Below the pieces are notes generated by a model that was given only the letters and a program-made list of their open reading frames with translations, ran no database searches and was not told the DNA's origin. DNA of 64,000 nt, taken from positions 1 to 64,000 of the forward strand of contig JBGSTC010000006.1 in assembly GCA_041736705.1 (NCBI GenBank), written 5' to 3'. This document shows positions 42,367-50,808 of this stretch, piece after piece; within the stretch, counting starts at the first letter, position 1, and each line of letters starts with the position of its first letter. Both the position numbers and the translations under genes were made by a program. This stretch comes from GWE2-51-13 sp041736705 (GTDB taxonomy: Bacteria > Bacillota_I > Bacilli_A > Erysipelotrichales > Erysipelotrichaceae).

Positions 42367-43758
42367 ATGGACGCTTGGATAGAGAAGTTTGCGTGGTTGA
42401 AGCGGTATACTCCCGCCCAACAAATCGCGATGAGTTTCGCATTCGTCATTACGACCGGCGCGCTCTTACTGTGGCTGCCGATCAGTAATAAGGTCCAAGG
42501 GACAGGATTCATCGAGCACTTGTTCACATCGACCTCGGCGGTTTGCGTGACGGGGCTTGCGACCATCGTTCCACTGGACCAGTATACGATTTTCGGGCAG
42601 TTCATCATCATCGTCCTTATGCAGATCGGCGGATTGGGTCTGATGACCTTGATCGCCGTCTTCCTGATCTTCGTCGGAGGGAAACTCTCCCATGCGGAGA
42701 AACTCGCGATGTCGGAAGCGGTCAACCGCCCGACCTTGGGGAATCTCGGACACTTCCTGAAGTTCATTCTCGTTTATACCGCGATTTTCGAAGGTTTCGG
42801 GTTCGTGCTTCTGTCGTTTCGCTTCGTCCCTCAATTCGGAATGATTTCCGGTTTGTATAAAGCCTTGTTCGTCTCCGTTTCCGCGTTCTGCAACGCCGGT
42901 CTCGATAACCTGGGTCCGAGCAGTTTGGTCGGTTATGTCAACGACCCCTTGGTCAGCCTGACGGTCGCCGTGTTGATCATCATGGGCGGCTTGGGCTTCG
43001 GAGTCTGGTTCGATTTGACGCAAAGCGCCAAATCCATCCTGCGTAAGAAATGCACGTTCAAGTCCGCCGCCCAGCATCTTCGCCTCCATACGAAAATCGT
43101 CTTGTGGATGACGATGATCCTCTTGGTCAGCGGTACGGTATTGATCCTTCTTATCGAATTCACCAACCCCTTGGGCTTGGCGCCGTTAAGTTTCGGTTCG
43201 AAACTCATGGCTTCCTTCTTCCAGTCCACGACCTTACGCACCGCCGGCTTCAGTACGCTGACCATCGGCACCCTTCGTCCGTTCACCCAGTTCTTCATGA
43301 TGATCTACATGTTCATCGGGGGATCGCCGGGCGGAACCGCGGGCGGGATCAAAACGACGACCCTGGCCATCCTGGTCCTGATGATCGTCGCGGAAATCAA
43401 AGGCCGTTCCGAAGTCGTCATCTTCAACCGTTGCATCCCGCGTCAACTTTTCCGTAAATCCTTCATCATCGCCTTTATGATGTTGGTTACCCTGATCACC
43501 GGCATCTTGTTGCTGACGATCACCGAAGACGCGGATTTCCTGGTCCTCTCGTTTGAAGCCGTTTCCGCCATCGCGACCGTCGGGTTGTCGATGGGTGTCA
43601 CCGCTTCCTTGTCGATCCCCGGGAAAATCATCATCATCGCCCTGATGTATCTGGGCCGCATCGGTCCGCTTACCCTCATTCTTTCGTTGGGAAGATCGCA
43701 CCATAACGCTAAAATCAATGAAATCAAATATCCGAACGCGGACATCCTGATCGGATAA
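42367..43758 (+). CDS. ktrB: Potassium transporter membrane subunit KtrB/TrkH
   Basis: A 463-residue protein with four M1-P-M2 repeats. The selectivity-filter segments TSTSAVCVTGLA, VSVSAFCNAGLD, QSTTLRTAGFST and EAVSAIATVGLS each contain the conserved Gly. IGGSPGGTAGGIKTTT is the intramembrane gating loop of Ktr/Trk proteins. It imports K+ with Na+ coupling and needs the KtrA ring. The start at 42367 is favoured because GGGAGGTCCT precedes it; ATG at 42355 and GTG at 42346 are alternatives. ktrA follows 12 bases downstream. Confidence 0.92.
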   Translation: MDAWIEKFAWLKRYTPAQQIAMSFAFVITTGALLLWLPISNKVQGTGFIEHLFTSTSAVCVTGLATIVPLDQYTIFGQFIIIVLMQIGGLGLMTLIAVFLIFVGGKLSHAEKLAMSEAVNRPTLGNLGHFLKFILVYTAIFEGFGFVLLSFRFVPQFGMISGLYKALFVSVSAFCNAGLDNLGPSSLVGYVNDPLVSLTVAVLIIMGGLGFGVWFDLTQSAKSILRKKCTFKSAAQHLRLHTKIVLWMTMILLVSGTVLILLIEFTNPLGLAPLSFGSKLMASFFQSTTLRTAGFSTLTIGTLRPFTQFFMMIYMFIGGSPGGTAGGIKTTTLAILVLMIVAEIKGRSEVVIFNRCIPRQLFRKSFIIAFMMLVTLITGILLLTITEDADFLVLSFEAVSAIATVGLSMGVTASLSIPGKIIIIALMYLGRIGPLTLILSLGRSHHNAKINEIKYPNADILIG

Positions 43759-43770
43759 GGAGCCAACCTC

Positions 43771-44439
43771 ATGAAACAAAAAACCTACGCTATCCTCGGA
43801 CTTGGAATCTTCGGTTCGACCATCGCCAAAACCTTAAGCGAATACAACTGCGAAGTCATAGGTATCGACAAGGACATTTCCTGTGTCGAGCGCGTCAGCG
43901 AATTCGCGACGCAAGCCGTCCAAGCGGACTTCACCGACATCGATCAACTACGCGCCATCGGCGTGGAAGACGCCGACGTCGCCGTCGTCGCGACGGGCAG
44001 CCGCCTTGAAGAATCGATCATGGCGATTTTGAACTTGAAAGAATTAGGGGTTCCGTACATCTTGGCGAAAGCGAAGAATAAAATGTACATGCAGATCCTC
44101 CTGAAGATCGGCGCCGACAAAGTCGTCCGTCCCGAAAAGGAAATGGGCGAACGCGTTGCCAAGACCCTGTTAAGCCGCAATGTCATCGAAATGGTCGACA
44201 TCGACGACGAATACAGTATCATGGAACTCCATTCCCCCCGCAGTTGGGTCGGAAAAGCCTTGATCGATCTGGATCTTCGTACGAAATACGGGGTCAACAT
44301 CCTGGGGATCCGTAAACATCCGGGCGAAAGCCTGAAGATTTCACCGGCGGCGGATTATGTCATCGAAGCCGACGACCAACTCTTGGTGATCGTTCAAAAC
44401 GACGAATTCGAAAAATTCGAGTATCTCGGAAAAATCTAG
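43771..44439 (+). CDS. ktrA: Potassium uptake regulatory subunit KtrA (TrkA family)
   Basis: A 222-residue cytoplasmic protein: RCK-N domain with nucleotide-binding motif AILGLGIFGSTIAKTL (residues 7-22) and acidic GIDKD at the end of the second strand, followed by an RCK-C domain (about 135-222, NVIEMVDIDDEYSIMELHSP). An octameric ring of KtrA gates KtrB in response to ATP/ADP, and the RCK-C domain commonly binds c-di-AMP. RBS is AAGGAGCCAACCTC. A terminator closes the two-gene operon. Confidence 0.92.
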   Translation: MKQKTYAILGLGIFGSTIAKTLSEYNCEVIGIDKDISCVERVSEFATQAVQADFTDIDQLRAIGVEDADVAVVATGSRLEESIMAILNLKELGVPYILAKAKNKMYMQILLKIGADKVVRPEKEMGERVAKTLLSRNVIEMVDIDDEYSIMELHSPRSWVGKALIDLDLRTKYGVNILGIRKHPGESLKISPAADYVIEADDQLLVIVQNDEFEKFEYLGKI

Positions 44440-44459
44440 AACGGGAAACCGTTCTTTTT
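44438..44459 (+). terminator. Rho-independent terminator
   Basis: AGAACGG/CCGTTCT with GAAA loop and five T, starting at the ktrA stop codon. Confidence 0.88.
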
Positions 44460-44463
44460 CTTG

Positions 44464-44472
44464 TGGTATAAT
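44464..44472 (+). promoter_or_regulatory. Extended -10 promoter of the arginase gene
   Basis: TGGTATAAT with a perfect -10 hexamer; no good -35 match, consistent with an extended -10 promoter. Confidence 0.5.
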
Positions 44473-44499
44473 CAATACATTCGATGAAAGGATTGACTC

Positions 44500-45345
44500 A
44501 TGAAACTACGACGAATCGGCGCCCCCGTCAATGAAGGATGCGATATCCATGGTTCCCAACTGGCGATCTTGGCGTTACAAGCGAAGGGATTGAACTTTGG
44601 GACCGTTGTGACGGTGGATAAGAAAAACGAAATCGAAGGCGAGATCCTTCACTTGAATACGCTCCATGATTTTCTATCGAGACTAAAACTTGAAGTTTCA
44701 AATACAAACCAAGCAGGGGAGTTCCCCCTTGTCTATGGCGGGGATCACTCCCTGGCGATCGCGACGATCGCGGCTTTACCCAACAAGAACCGGGGCGTTC
44801 TATGGATCGATGCGCACGGGGATTGCAACACGCATCTCTCCAGCGAATCCAAACGCATCCACGGGATGCCCTTGGCGGTTGCGCAAGGGTACGGACATCC
44901 GAAACTGCTTGAAATCGTAGGAAACAACACGGTGGACAGCGACAAGATCCTGTTGGTGGGGATACGGAGTCTGGATGAGAAAGAAGAAGAGTTGATGACG
45001 TCATGGGGACTCAAGTGGATTACGCAGGACGAAATCGATACGAAGGGGTTCGAGTGGACGAAATACCAGGTAAAATCGTTTCTTGAGACCTTGGATGAAA
45101 TCCATCTCAGTTTCGATTGCGACAGTATGGATCCCGCCCTATGCCCCGGTGTCAGTACGCCGGTAAGCGGCGGTCTGACCCCCGATCAAGCGTTGGACTT
45201 GGTATCGTTGGGGTTTGAGTGCGTCACGGTCTCATCCATGGACATCGTCGAGTTCAACCCGGTCCACGACCAAGGGAAAACCTCGGAACTGATTCTAAGG
45301 ATGGATACGTTGGTTCAGACGAAAGTTAACGGGGAATGTGCATAA
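44500..45345 (+). CDS. Arginase / ureohydrolase family enzyme
   Basis: A 281-residue member of the arginase superfamily. All metal ligands of the binuclear Mn site are present: GGDHS (His83), DAHGDCNTH (Asp104, His106, Asp108) and SFDCDSMDP (Asp206, Asp208). HGMPLA (121-126) and the STPVSGGLT block are typical of arginase (RocF) rather than agmatinase. It would hydrolyse arginine to ornithine and urea in the cytoplasm. No other arginine genes are nearby. RBS is AAAGGATTGACTC, rather weak. Formiminoglutamase or agmatinase activity cannot be fully excluded. Confidence 0.82.
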   Translation: MKLRRIGAPVNEGCDIHGSQLAILALQAKGLNFGTVVTVDKKNEIEGEILHLNTLHDFLSRLKLEVSNTNQAGEFPLVYGGDHSLAIATIAALPNKNRGVLWIDAHGDCNTHLSSESKRIHGMPLAVAQGYGHPKLLEIVGNNTVDSDKILLVGIRSLDEKEEELMTSWGLKWITQDEIDTKGFEWTKYQVKSFLETLDEIHLSFDCDSMDPALCPGVSTPVSGGLTPDQALDLVSLGFECVTVSSMDIVEFNPVHDQGKTSELILRMDTLVQTKVNGECA

Positions 45346-45392
45346 CGGGGGAATCGATGTTCGATCCCACCGACGCATTCCTTTTCTTTTTT
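45333..45392 (+). terminator. Probable terminator after the arginase gene
   Basis: GGAATG (45333-45338) pairs with CATTCC (45376-45381), inner GAATCGA/TCGATCC-type pairings strengthen it, and a T-rich tract follows. The stem overlaps the end of the gene. Confidence 0.55.
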
Positions 45393-45432
45393 GCTTCTTT
45401 TTGATAGAATGGATGGGCTAGGAGGAAACACC

Positions 45433-45813
45433 ATGAACCGCTCCGATAAAATCTTCATCGGCATCGTTTTGATCGCCGCGCTTGTCCTGTATGGAACGAT
45501 GCAATGGTTCGTGACTTCCAGTACGGGGGCCAACACCGTCGCGGTGGTTTCCTACCGCGATAAGGAAGTGTTGCGCATCGACATGTCCCAGAATAAGAAC
45601 TACACGGTCCAGGGAACCTTGGGCGACGTGTTCATCGAAGTGAAGGACAAGGCGATCCGGGTCGAGAAGGAAACCTCCCCGTATCATCTTTGTTCGATCC
45701 AGGGTTGGGTGCAGTATGCCAACGTCCCCATCGTTTGTCTTCCCAACCACATCGTCATCATCATCGAGAACGCGACCGAGGATCCGGATGGGGAGGACAC
45801 GCAGGTAAAATGA
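45433..45813 (+). CDS. NusG domain II-like small secreted/anchored protein
   Basis: A 126-residue protein with one N-terminal membrane segment (KIFIGIVLIAALVLYGTMQWF, residues 6-26) and an extracellular domain with strand pattern VAVVSYRDKEVLRIDMSQNKNYTVQGTLGDVFIEVKDKAIRV...CSIQGWV...IVCLPNHIVIII, the NusG-II-type domain with two conserved cysteines. Despite the name it is not a transcription factor. In several Bacillota such proteins are paired with a Gx-transporter gene and a flavin transferase ApbE, or sit in flavin-based electron-transfer loci. RBS is CTAGGAGGAAACACC. Its stop overlaps the next start (ATGA). Confidence 0.8.
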   Translation: MNRSDKIFIGIVLIAALVLYGTMQWFVTSSTGANTVAVVSYRDKEVLRIDMSQNKNYTVQGTLGDVFIEVKDKAIRVEKETSPYHLCSIQGWVQYANVPIVCLPNHIVIIIENATEDPDGEDTQVK

Positions 45814-46322
45814 ATTCAAAAAGCAAAACACGGCGTTTGTCGTTGCTGACGATGTTGTTGGCGATGAGCATTCTGCTGCATATGATGGAACCATCGCTTC
45901 CGATCCCCATTCCCGGCGTCAAACTTGGATTGGCCAACATCCTTGGATTAATCACCTTCTTTATGTTTTCCTACAAGGAAATGTTCAATGTTAATCTCAT
46001 GCGCGTCTTGATAGCATCGCTATTGCGTGGTATCATTTTCGGGACGGGGTTCTGGTTATCGTTGGCCGGCGTACTTCTGAGCACCTTGATGGTGGTCATT
46101 CTACGCAAAACGACACGTTTAAGCATCATCGGACTGAGCGTCGCTTCGGCGACCTTCCACTGTTTAGGTCAAATCCTGGTGATTTGTTTCCTCAACAGTA
46201 CCTGGCTGATGGTGTATTGGCTGCCGATCATGTGGCTCAGCGCCGTTCCGACCGGGATCATCACCGGTACGCTCGCCCATCAGGTGCTTCGAAGAATCAT
46301 GAAAGGAGGATATTCCGTATGA
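45810..46322 (+). CDS. Gx transporter family / heptaprenyl diphosphate synthase component I-like membrane protein
   Basis: A 170-residue protein with about five membrane segments. The block LSLLTMLLAMSILLHMMEPSLPIPIPGVKLGLANILGLI (residues about 9-47) is the signature of this family, annotated either as Gx transporter or as component I of heptaprenyl diphosphate synthase; both names are weakly supported biochemically. The fold resembles ECF-type S components. Translation is coupled to the NusG-II gene by ATGA overlap. It is followed by another ATGA overlap with a tiny ORF. A role in quinone or flavin-linked electron transfer is suggested by its usual neighbours only. Confidence 0.8.
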   Translation: MNSKSKTRRLSLLTMLLAMSILLHMMEPSLPIPIPGVKLGLANILGLITFFMFSYKEMFNVNLMRVLIASLLRGIIFGTGFWLSLAGVLLSTLMVVILRKTTRLSIIGLSVASATFHCLGQILVICFLNSTWLMVYWLPIMWLSAVPTGIITGTLAHQVLRRIMKGGYSV

Positions 46323-46462
46323 AGAGAACCAAGGATCAACATCTGGTTTTCAACGTTACGCGGGATGTCTTTTTTCTTGCGGGGGGAATCGCGGTATGAT
46401 CCTTGTTCAAGAATCCAATCAAAATCTTACGTAAGGTGACGCACTGGTTTCGTCCGCTTTGA
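46319..46462 (+). pseudogene. Tiny coupled ORF with in-frame TGA
   Basis: ATG at 46319 overlaps the preceding stop and has an excellent RBS (AAAGGAGGATATTCCGT). The strict reading frame is 26 residues and ends at TGA 46397-46399. Beyond that TGA the same frame continues for 20 more sense codons to TGA 46460-46462 (SLFKNPIKILRKVTHWFRPL). Read through, the product would be a 47-residue protein with one membrane helix (VFFLAGGIAV-x-SLF) and a basic tail, and it would end exactly before the terminator at 46479. This suggests a real small gene with a TGG-to-TGA change, a sequencing error, or recoding. No family recognised. Confidence 0.5.
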
Positions 46463-46478
46463 TGCGGTGGAAAACGCG

Positions 46479-46498
46479 GCACCCCTCAGGTGCTTTTT
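46479..46498 (+). terminator. Rho-independent terminator
   Basis: GCACC/GGTGC, five-base loop, five T. A weaker CCGC/GCGG hairpin (46454-46467) precedes it. Confidence 0.75.
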
Positions 46499-46520
46499 AT
46501 TTGAAATAAGGAGGGAAAGT

Positions 46521-48314
46521 ATGAAACAAGCGAAGTTCGTCTGGCGGTTTCTGTATGGAAACCGACTGAAAACCCTCGGAATCATCCTTGTCGTTTTGCT
46601 GTATGTCTCGATGACGCTGATTTCGCCGCTGCTGTTTAGTTTTTTAATCGACAATGTCATCAATCTCAATCCGATCACCAACCCGTTCATGATCGCAATC
46701 AGCGAAGCCTTGGGCGGTGTGTTGGCGATTCGGGAGAACCTCGGGATCGGAGCCGTGCTCCTGGTCTTGATCCAATTATTGATCGGGATGTTCATCTATC
46801 TTCGCGGACGCTGGAACGGACAAGTCTCCGAATTCTTCGCCGAGAAGGTCAGAAACGCGATGTACGAGCATCTCCAACGTCTACCGTATAGTTACCATGT
46901 CAAAGCCAAAACGGGGGATCTCATCCAACGCTGCACTTCGGATGTCGACACCTGCCGTCGTTTTCTGGCCGGTCAGATTTCCGAACTGGTCTATGCCGTC
47001 GCCATCGCGGGCATCGCGATGAGCATCCTCTTCAGCATCTACGCCCCCTTGGCATGGATCGCCGTGATTTCACTTCCGATCATCTTCCTCTTCGCCTACA
47101 TCTTCTTTAGGAAGATGCAAAGTGCGTTCCAGAAGTCAGATGAAGCGGAAGGCGCCATGTCGGCCGACCTGCAGGAAAACCTGGCGGGGACGCGCGTCGT
47201 CAAAGCGTTCAACCGCGAAGAATACGAACTCAAGAAGTTCGATAAAAAGAACGGCGAGTTCCGCGATTTGACTTTCCGGCTCATCCAGTTGTTGGGCTTT
47301 TACTGGGGATTCTCGGATTTCGTCTGTCTGCTTCAGATCCTCGCAGTCGTCATCTTCGGGATCTTCTTCGCCCGCAGCGGGGAGATCACCGTCGGGAATT
47401 TCTTCGTCTTCATTTCCTATGAAGGCATGATCCTGTGGCCGATCCGCAACGTCGGACGCATCCTGTCCGACATGGGCAAGATGAGCGTCTCGATTTCACG
47501 TCTCAACGAAATCCTCGACACCCCGATCGAAGACATGATCAACGGGACGACGCCGGACGTGAAGGGCGACATCGTGTTCGACCATGTCTACTTCAAATAC
47601 GACGACGGGGACAAAGATGTTTTGAAGGATGTCTCTTTTAGCGTCAAGCAGGGTCAAACCCTCGCGATCCTCGGTCCGACCGGGTCGGGGAAATCCTCGC
47701 TGATGCATCTTTTGACCCGCCTTTACGACTACAACGCGGGTTCAATCACGTTAAACAATCATGAACTCAAAGAAATCCAGCGCCATCACTTACGGAAAAA
47801 CGTCGGGATCGTCCTGCAGGAACCTTTCCTGTTCTCAAAGACGATTTTCGAAAACATCCGGATGGCCAACCCCAAGGCGAAGGAACCGGAAGTCTTGCGC
47901 GCCGCGCAGATCGCATCGGTCCACGATGTCATCAAAGAATTCGAACTGGGGTATAAAACCTTGGTCGGCGAGAAGGGGGTCACCCTTTCCGGCGGGCAGA
48001 AACAACGCATCGCCATCGCCCGCACCATCATCAACAATTGTCCGATCCTGATTTTCGACGATTCACTGTCCGCGGTCGATACGCAGACGGACGCGTCGAT
48101 CCGCAGCGCCTTGCGCGAGGTTTCGCGCGGCGTCACGACCTTCCTGATCACCCACCGCATCGCCTCCGCCCAGAACGCGGATAAGATCGTGGTCCTTCAA
48201 GACGGGGAAGTCACCCAGATCGGCACCCATGAAACCCTTTCGAAAGAGGAAGGGCTGTATCAGCGCATCGTGGAGATCCAAAACGCGATGATCGAAGGAG
48301 GTGACGACGAATGA
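46521..48314 (+). CDS. ABC exporter half-transporter, subunit 1 (degenerate Walker B)
   Basis: A 597-residue type IV ABC exporter: six-helix membrane domain (about 15-325) and ATPase domain (about 350-590). Walker A GPTGSGKSS and signature LSGGQ are canonical, but the Walker B reads LIFDDSLSAVD, with Asp in place of the catalytic Glu. This is the mark of the degenerate-site subunit of heterodimeric exporters (TM287, BmrC, LmrC type). The partner is the next gene, which overlaps by four bases. ATG at 46521 follows AAGGAGGGAAAGT; an earlier in-frame ATG overlaps the terminator. Substrate likely drug or lipid-like, unknown. Confidence 0.92.
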   Translation: MKQAKFVWRFLYGNRLKTLGIILVVLLYVSMTLISPLLFSFLIDNVINLNPITNPFMIAISEALGGVLAIRENLGIGAVLLVLIQLLIGMFIYLRGRWNGQVSEFFAEKVRNAMYEHLQRLPYSYHVKAKTGDLIQRCTSDVDTCRRFLAGQISELVYAVAIAGIAMSILFSIYAPLAWIAVISLPIIFLFAYIFFRKMQSAFQKSDEAEGAMSADLQENLAGTRVVKAFNREEYELKKFDKKNGEFRDLTFRLIQLLGFYWGFSDFVCLLQILAVVIFGIFFARSGEITVGNFFVFISYEGMILWPIRNVGRILSDMGKMSVSISRLNEILDTPIEDMINGTTPDVKGDIVFDHVYFKYDDGDKDVLKDVSFSVKQGQTLAILGPTGSGKSSLMHLLTRLYDYNAGSITLNNHELKEIQRHHLRKNVGIVLQEPFLFSKTIFENIRMANPKAKEPEVLRAAQIASVHDVIKEFELGYKTLVGEKGVTLSGGQKQRIAIARTIINNCPILIFDDSLSAVDTQTDASIRSALREVSRGVTTFLITHRIASAQNADKIVVLQDGEVTQIGTHETLSKEEGLYQRIVEIQNAMIEGGDDE

Positions 48315-50149
48315 GCGAACATTTCGAGGAACAAGAATTTAATACCGATAAACTAGACACCGGGCTGTGGAAGAAGATTTTCAAGCTTCTTTGGGTCCAC
48401 AAAAAGAAACTGGCCGTGCTTTATTTCTTCATGATCATGGTCGCGACCGTGGACGTCGCCTTCCCGTATTTAAACAAGATGGCGATCGACACCTTCATCA
48501 GCGGAAACGGCGACTTGTCGCAACTCCCGTGGTTCGCCCTGGCCTACTTCGCCTGTATCCTGGCGCAGGGCATCAACGTCTACTACTTCATCAAACAGGC
48601 GGGTCTGATCGAAATGGACTTCGCCTACGACGTCCGCAACCGCGCATTCACGAAACTGCAGGAACTTTCCTTCAGTTACTACGATAAAACCCCTCTGGGG
48701 TGGATCATGGCGCGTGTCACCAGCGATATCGGACGTTTGGCGGAAATCCTTTCCTGGTCCTTGATGGACCTGGTCTGGGGATCCTCCGTCATGATCGGCA
48801 TCACCTTCGTCATGTTCAGCGTCAACTGGCGTCTGGCACTCTTGGTCCTGATGGTCATGCCGGTCCTCGCCGCGATCAGCGTCTGGTTCCAGAAACGTAT
48901 TTTGAAGAGTTATCGCGAAGTACGTAAAGTCAACTCCAAGATCACCGGCGCGTTCAGCGAAGGGATCACGGGGGCGAAAACCACCAAGACCTTGGTGTTG
49001 GAAGAAATCAACTACGGCGAATTCAACACCCTGACCCACGACATGCGCGCACAATCGATCCGCGCCGCCGTATTGTCCGCGATCTTCATGCCGATCGTCA
49101 TGAGTTTGGGGTCGATCTCCAGCGCCGCGATCTTATGGTATGGCGGGAATCAAGTCCTGCTTGGCGCGCTCCAGTTCGGTACGCTGATGTTGTTTACCCA
49201 ATACGCCGGGCAATTCTTCGAACCCTTGCGTCAAATCGCACGCTTGTTGGCGGAATTCCAGATGGCGCAGGCCTCGGCGGAACGTGTTTTGTCGCTTTTG
49301 AGCGCAGAGCCGCAGATCGTCGATACCCCGGAAGTCATCGCCAAGTACGGCACCGTGTTGAATCCCAAACGCGAAGCCTATGAAAAAATCAAAGGAAACG
49401 TCACTTTCGACCATGTTACCTTCCACTACAACCCCGAAGAACCGGTCCTGCGCGACTTTTCGCTGGATGTGACTTCGGGCCAGACCATCGCCCTAGTTGG
49501 GGAAACCGGCAGCGGGAAGAGCACGATCGTGAATCTGCTCTGCCGCTTCTATGAACCCGTCGACGGTAAAATCCTGATCGACGGCGTCGACATGCGCGAA
49601 CGCTCGATCGGCTGGCTGCACTCCAACCTCGGCTACGTCCTTCAATCCCCGCATCTGTTCTCCGGATCCGTCCGCGAAAACATCCGTTACGGGAAACTGG
49701 ATGCGACCGAAGAGGAAATCGTCGCAGCCGCCAAACTGGTCAACGCGCATGAGTTCATCGAAAAACTCGAACAAGGCTACGATACCGATGTCGGTGAAGG
49801 CGGCGGGCGTCTGTCCACCGGTCAGAAGCAATTGATTTCCTTCGCCCGTGCGGTCTTGGCCGATCCCGCGATCTTCGTCCTTGACGAAGCCACCTCCTCG
49901 ATCGACACCGAAACCGAACAGATCATCCAACACGCGATCGAAACCTTGTTGGTGCATCGCACCAGCTTCATCATCGCCCATCGTCTCTCCACCATCGTCA
50001 GCGCCGACCGCATCCTTGTCATCAAAAAAGGCCGGGTGGTCGAAGACGGTACGCATGGCGAACTGATGAAGAAGAAGGGCTACTATTTCAGACTCTACAC
50101 CAATCAGTTCAACGAAGAACTGCAAGACAAGCTATTACGTATCGCTTAA
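48311..50149 (+). CDS. ABC exporter half-transporter, subunit 2 (catalytic Walker B)
   Basis: A 612-residue half-transporter with six membrane helices and a C-terminal ATPase domain. Walker A GETGSGKST and Walker B IFVLDEATSS carry the catalytic Glu, whereas the signature is LSTGQ instead of LSGGQ. This is exactly complementary to subunit 1: one consensus site (this Walker B with the partner's LSGGQ) and one degenerate site. The pair forms a heterodimeric multidrug-type exporter (TM288/BmrD/LmrD side). Start codon overlaps the previous stop (ATGA); RBS GAAGGAGGTGACGACGA. A terminator follows. Confidence 0.93.
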   Translation: MSEHFEEQEFNTDKLDTGLWKKIFKLLWVHKKKLAVLYFFMIMVATVDVAFPYLNKMAIDTFISGNGDLSQLPWFALAYFACILAQGINVYYFIKQAGLIEMDFAYDVRNRAFTKLQELSFSYYDKTPLGWIMARVTSDIGRLAEILSWSLMDLVWGSSVMIGITFVMFSVNWRLALLVLMVMPVLAAISVWFQKRILKSYREVRKVNSKITGAFSEGITGAKTTKTLVLEEINYGEFNTLTHDMRAQSIRAAVLSAIFMPIVMSLGSISSAAILWYGGNQVLLGALQFGTLMLFTQYAGQFFEPLRQIARLLAEFQMAQASAERVLSLLSAEPQIVDTPEVIAKYGTVLNPKREAYEKIKGNVTFDHVTFHYNPEEPVLRDFSLDVTSGQTIALVGETGSGKSTIVNLLCRFYEPVDGKILIDGVDMRERSIGWLHSNLGYVLQSPHLFSGSVRENIRYGKLDATEEEIVAAAKLVNAHEFIEKLEQGYDTDVGEGGGRLSTGQKQLISFARAVLADPAIFVLDEATSSIDTETEQIIQHAIETLLVHRTSFIIAHRLSTIVSADRILVIKKGRVVEDGTHGELMKKKGYYFRLYTNQFNEELQDKLLRIA

Positions 50150-50169
50150 CCCGCTTCGGTGGGTTTTTT
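50148..50169 (+). terminator. Rho-independent terminator
   Basis: AACCCGC/GTGGGTT with TTCG loop and six T, starting at the stop codon of the exporter gene. Confidence 0.88.
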
Positions 50170-50235
50170 CTATGCTTATTCGCTTAGTGATGGAATCATG
50201 GAGCGAAACGATTCGAATCATACTATAATCAATAT

Positions 50236-50260
50236 TGAACAAATCTTTCATTCTTTCGTC
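50236..50260 (+). promoter_or_regulatory. Candidate ECF-type autoregulatory promoter
   Basis: TGAAC (50236-50240), 16-base spacer, CGTC (50257-50260): this fits the TGAAAC-N16-CGT pattern of ECF promoters and lies 45 bases before the sigma-factor gene. A TATAAT (50224-50229) upstream could give basal sigma-A transcription. Confidence 0.6.
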
Positions 50261-50304
50261 GAAATCGATGATGGAAACGTCTAATAGGTAAAGGGGGAAA
50301 CAGG

Positions 50305-50808
50305 ATGAATGCTGAACTCGTGAAAAGTGCGCTTCAAGGCGATGATGAAGCGCTTATACTTTGTCTACAATCGATCACCGATCAACTGACCTGGACAGCC
50401 GTTTCACTTTTGGGTGATCGTGAGTTGGCGAAAGATTGCATCATGGAAACAACCCTAAAAGTCTATAAGAAACGTAAAACCGTCAAGAAACCTGAATTCT
50501 TCAAGACCTGGGTCATCCGAATCTTGATCAATGAATGTAAGGACGAGTTGAAACGATCGAAAAACTACATCCCGTTGGATGAACACTTCGAAATTGCTTC
50601 CAGCGAGAGAGAAAACTTCGATTACGTAAATGATCTTGTCGCAAAGTTACCCCTTGATCTGAAGCAAATCATCGTTTTGAAGTTCTTCGACGAGATGAAT
50701 TTCAGGGAAATCGGAGAAGTCCTGAAAACACCGGAAAGCACGGTCAAATCCAGATATGCCGTAGCGTTGAAGAAACTGCGCATGGAAATGGAGGAGTATG
50801 AACAATAA
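50305..50808 (+). CDS. ECF-type RNA polymerase sigma factor
   Basis: A 167-residue sigma-70 family protein with region 2 (about 15-90, WTAVSLLGDRELAKDCIMETTLKVYK and FKTWVIRILINECKDELKR) and region 4 (about 112-165, LPLDLKQIIVLKFFDEMNFREIGEVLKTPESTVKSRYAVALKKLR) only. It resembles the SigV/SigI-type ECF sigma factors of Bacilli. The downstream gene overlaps by 11 bases and encodes a membrane protein of anti-sigma type. An ECF-like promoter motif precedes the gene, so it probably activates itself. RBS is AAAGGGGGAAACAGG. Confidence 0.9.
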   Translation: MNAELVKSALQGDDEALILCLQSITDQLTWTAVSLLGDRELAKDCIMETTLKVYKKRKTVKKPEFFKTWVIRILINECKDELKRSKNYIPLDEHFEIASSERENFDYVNDLVAKLPLDLKQIIVLKFFDEMNFREIGEVLKTPESTVKSRYAVALKKLRMEMEEYEQ

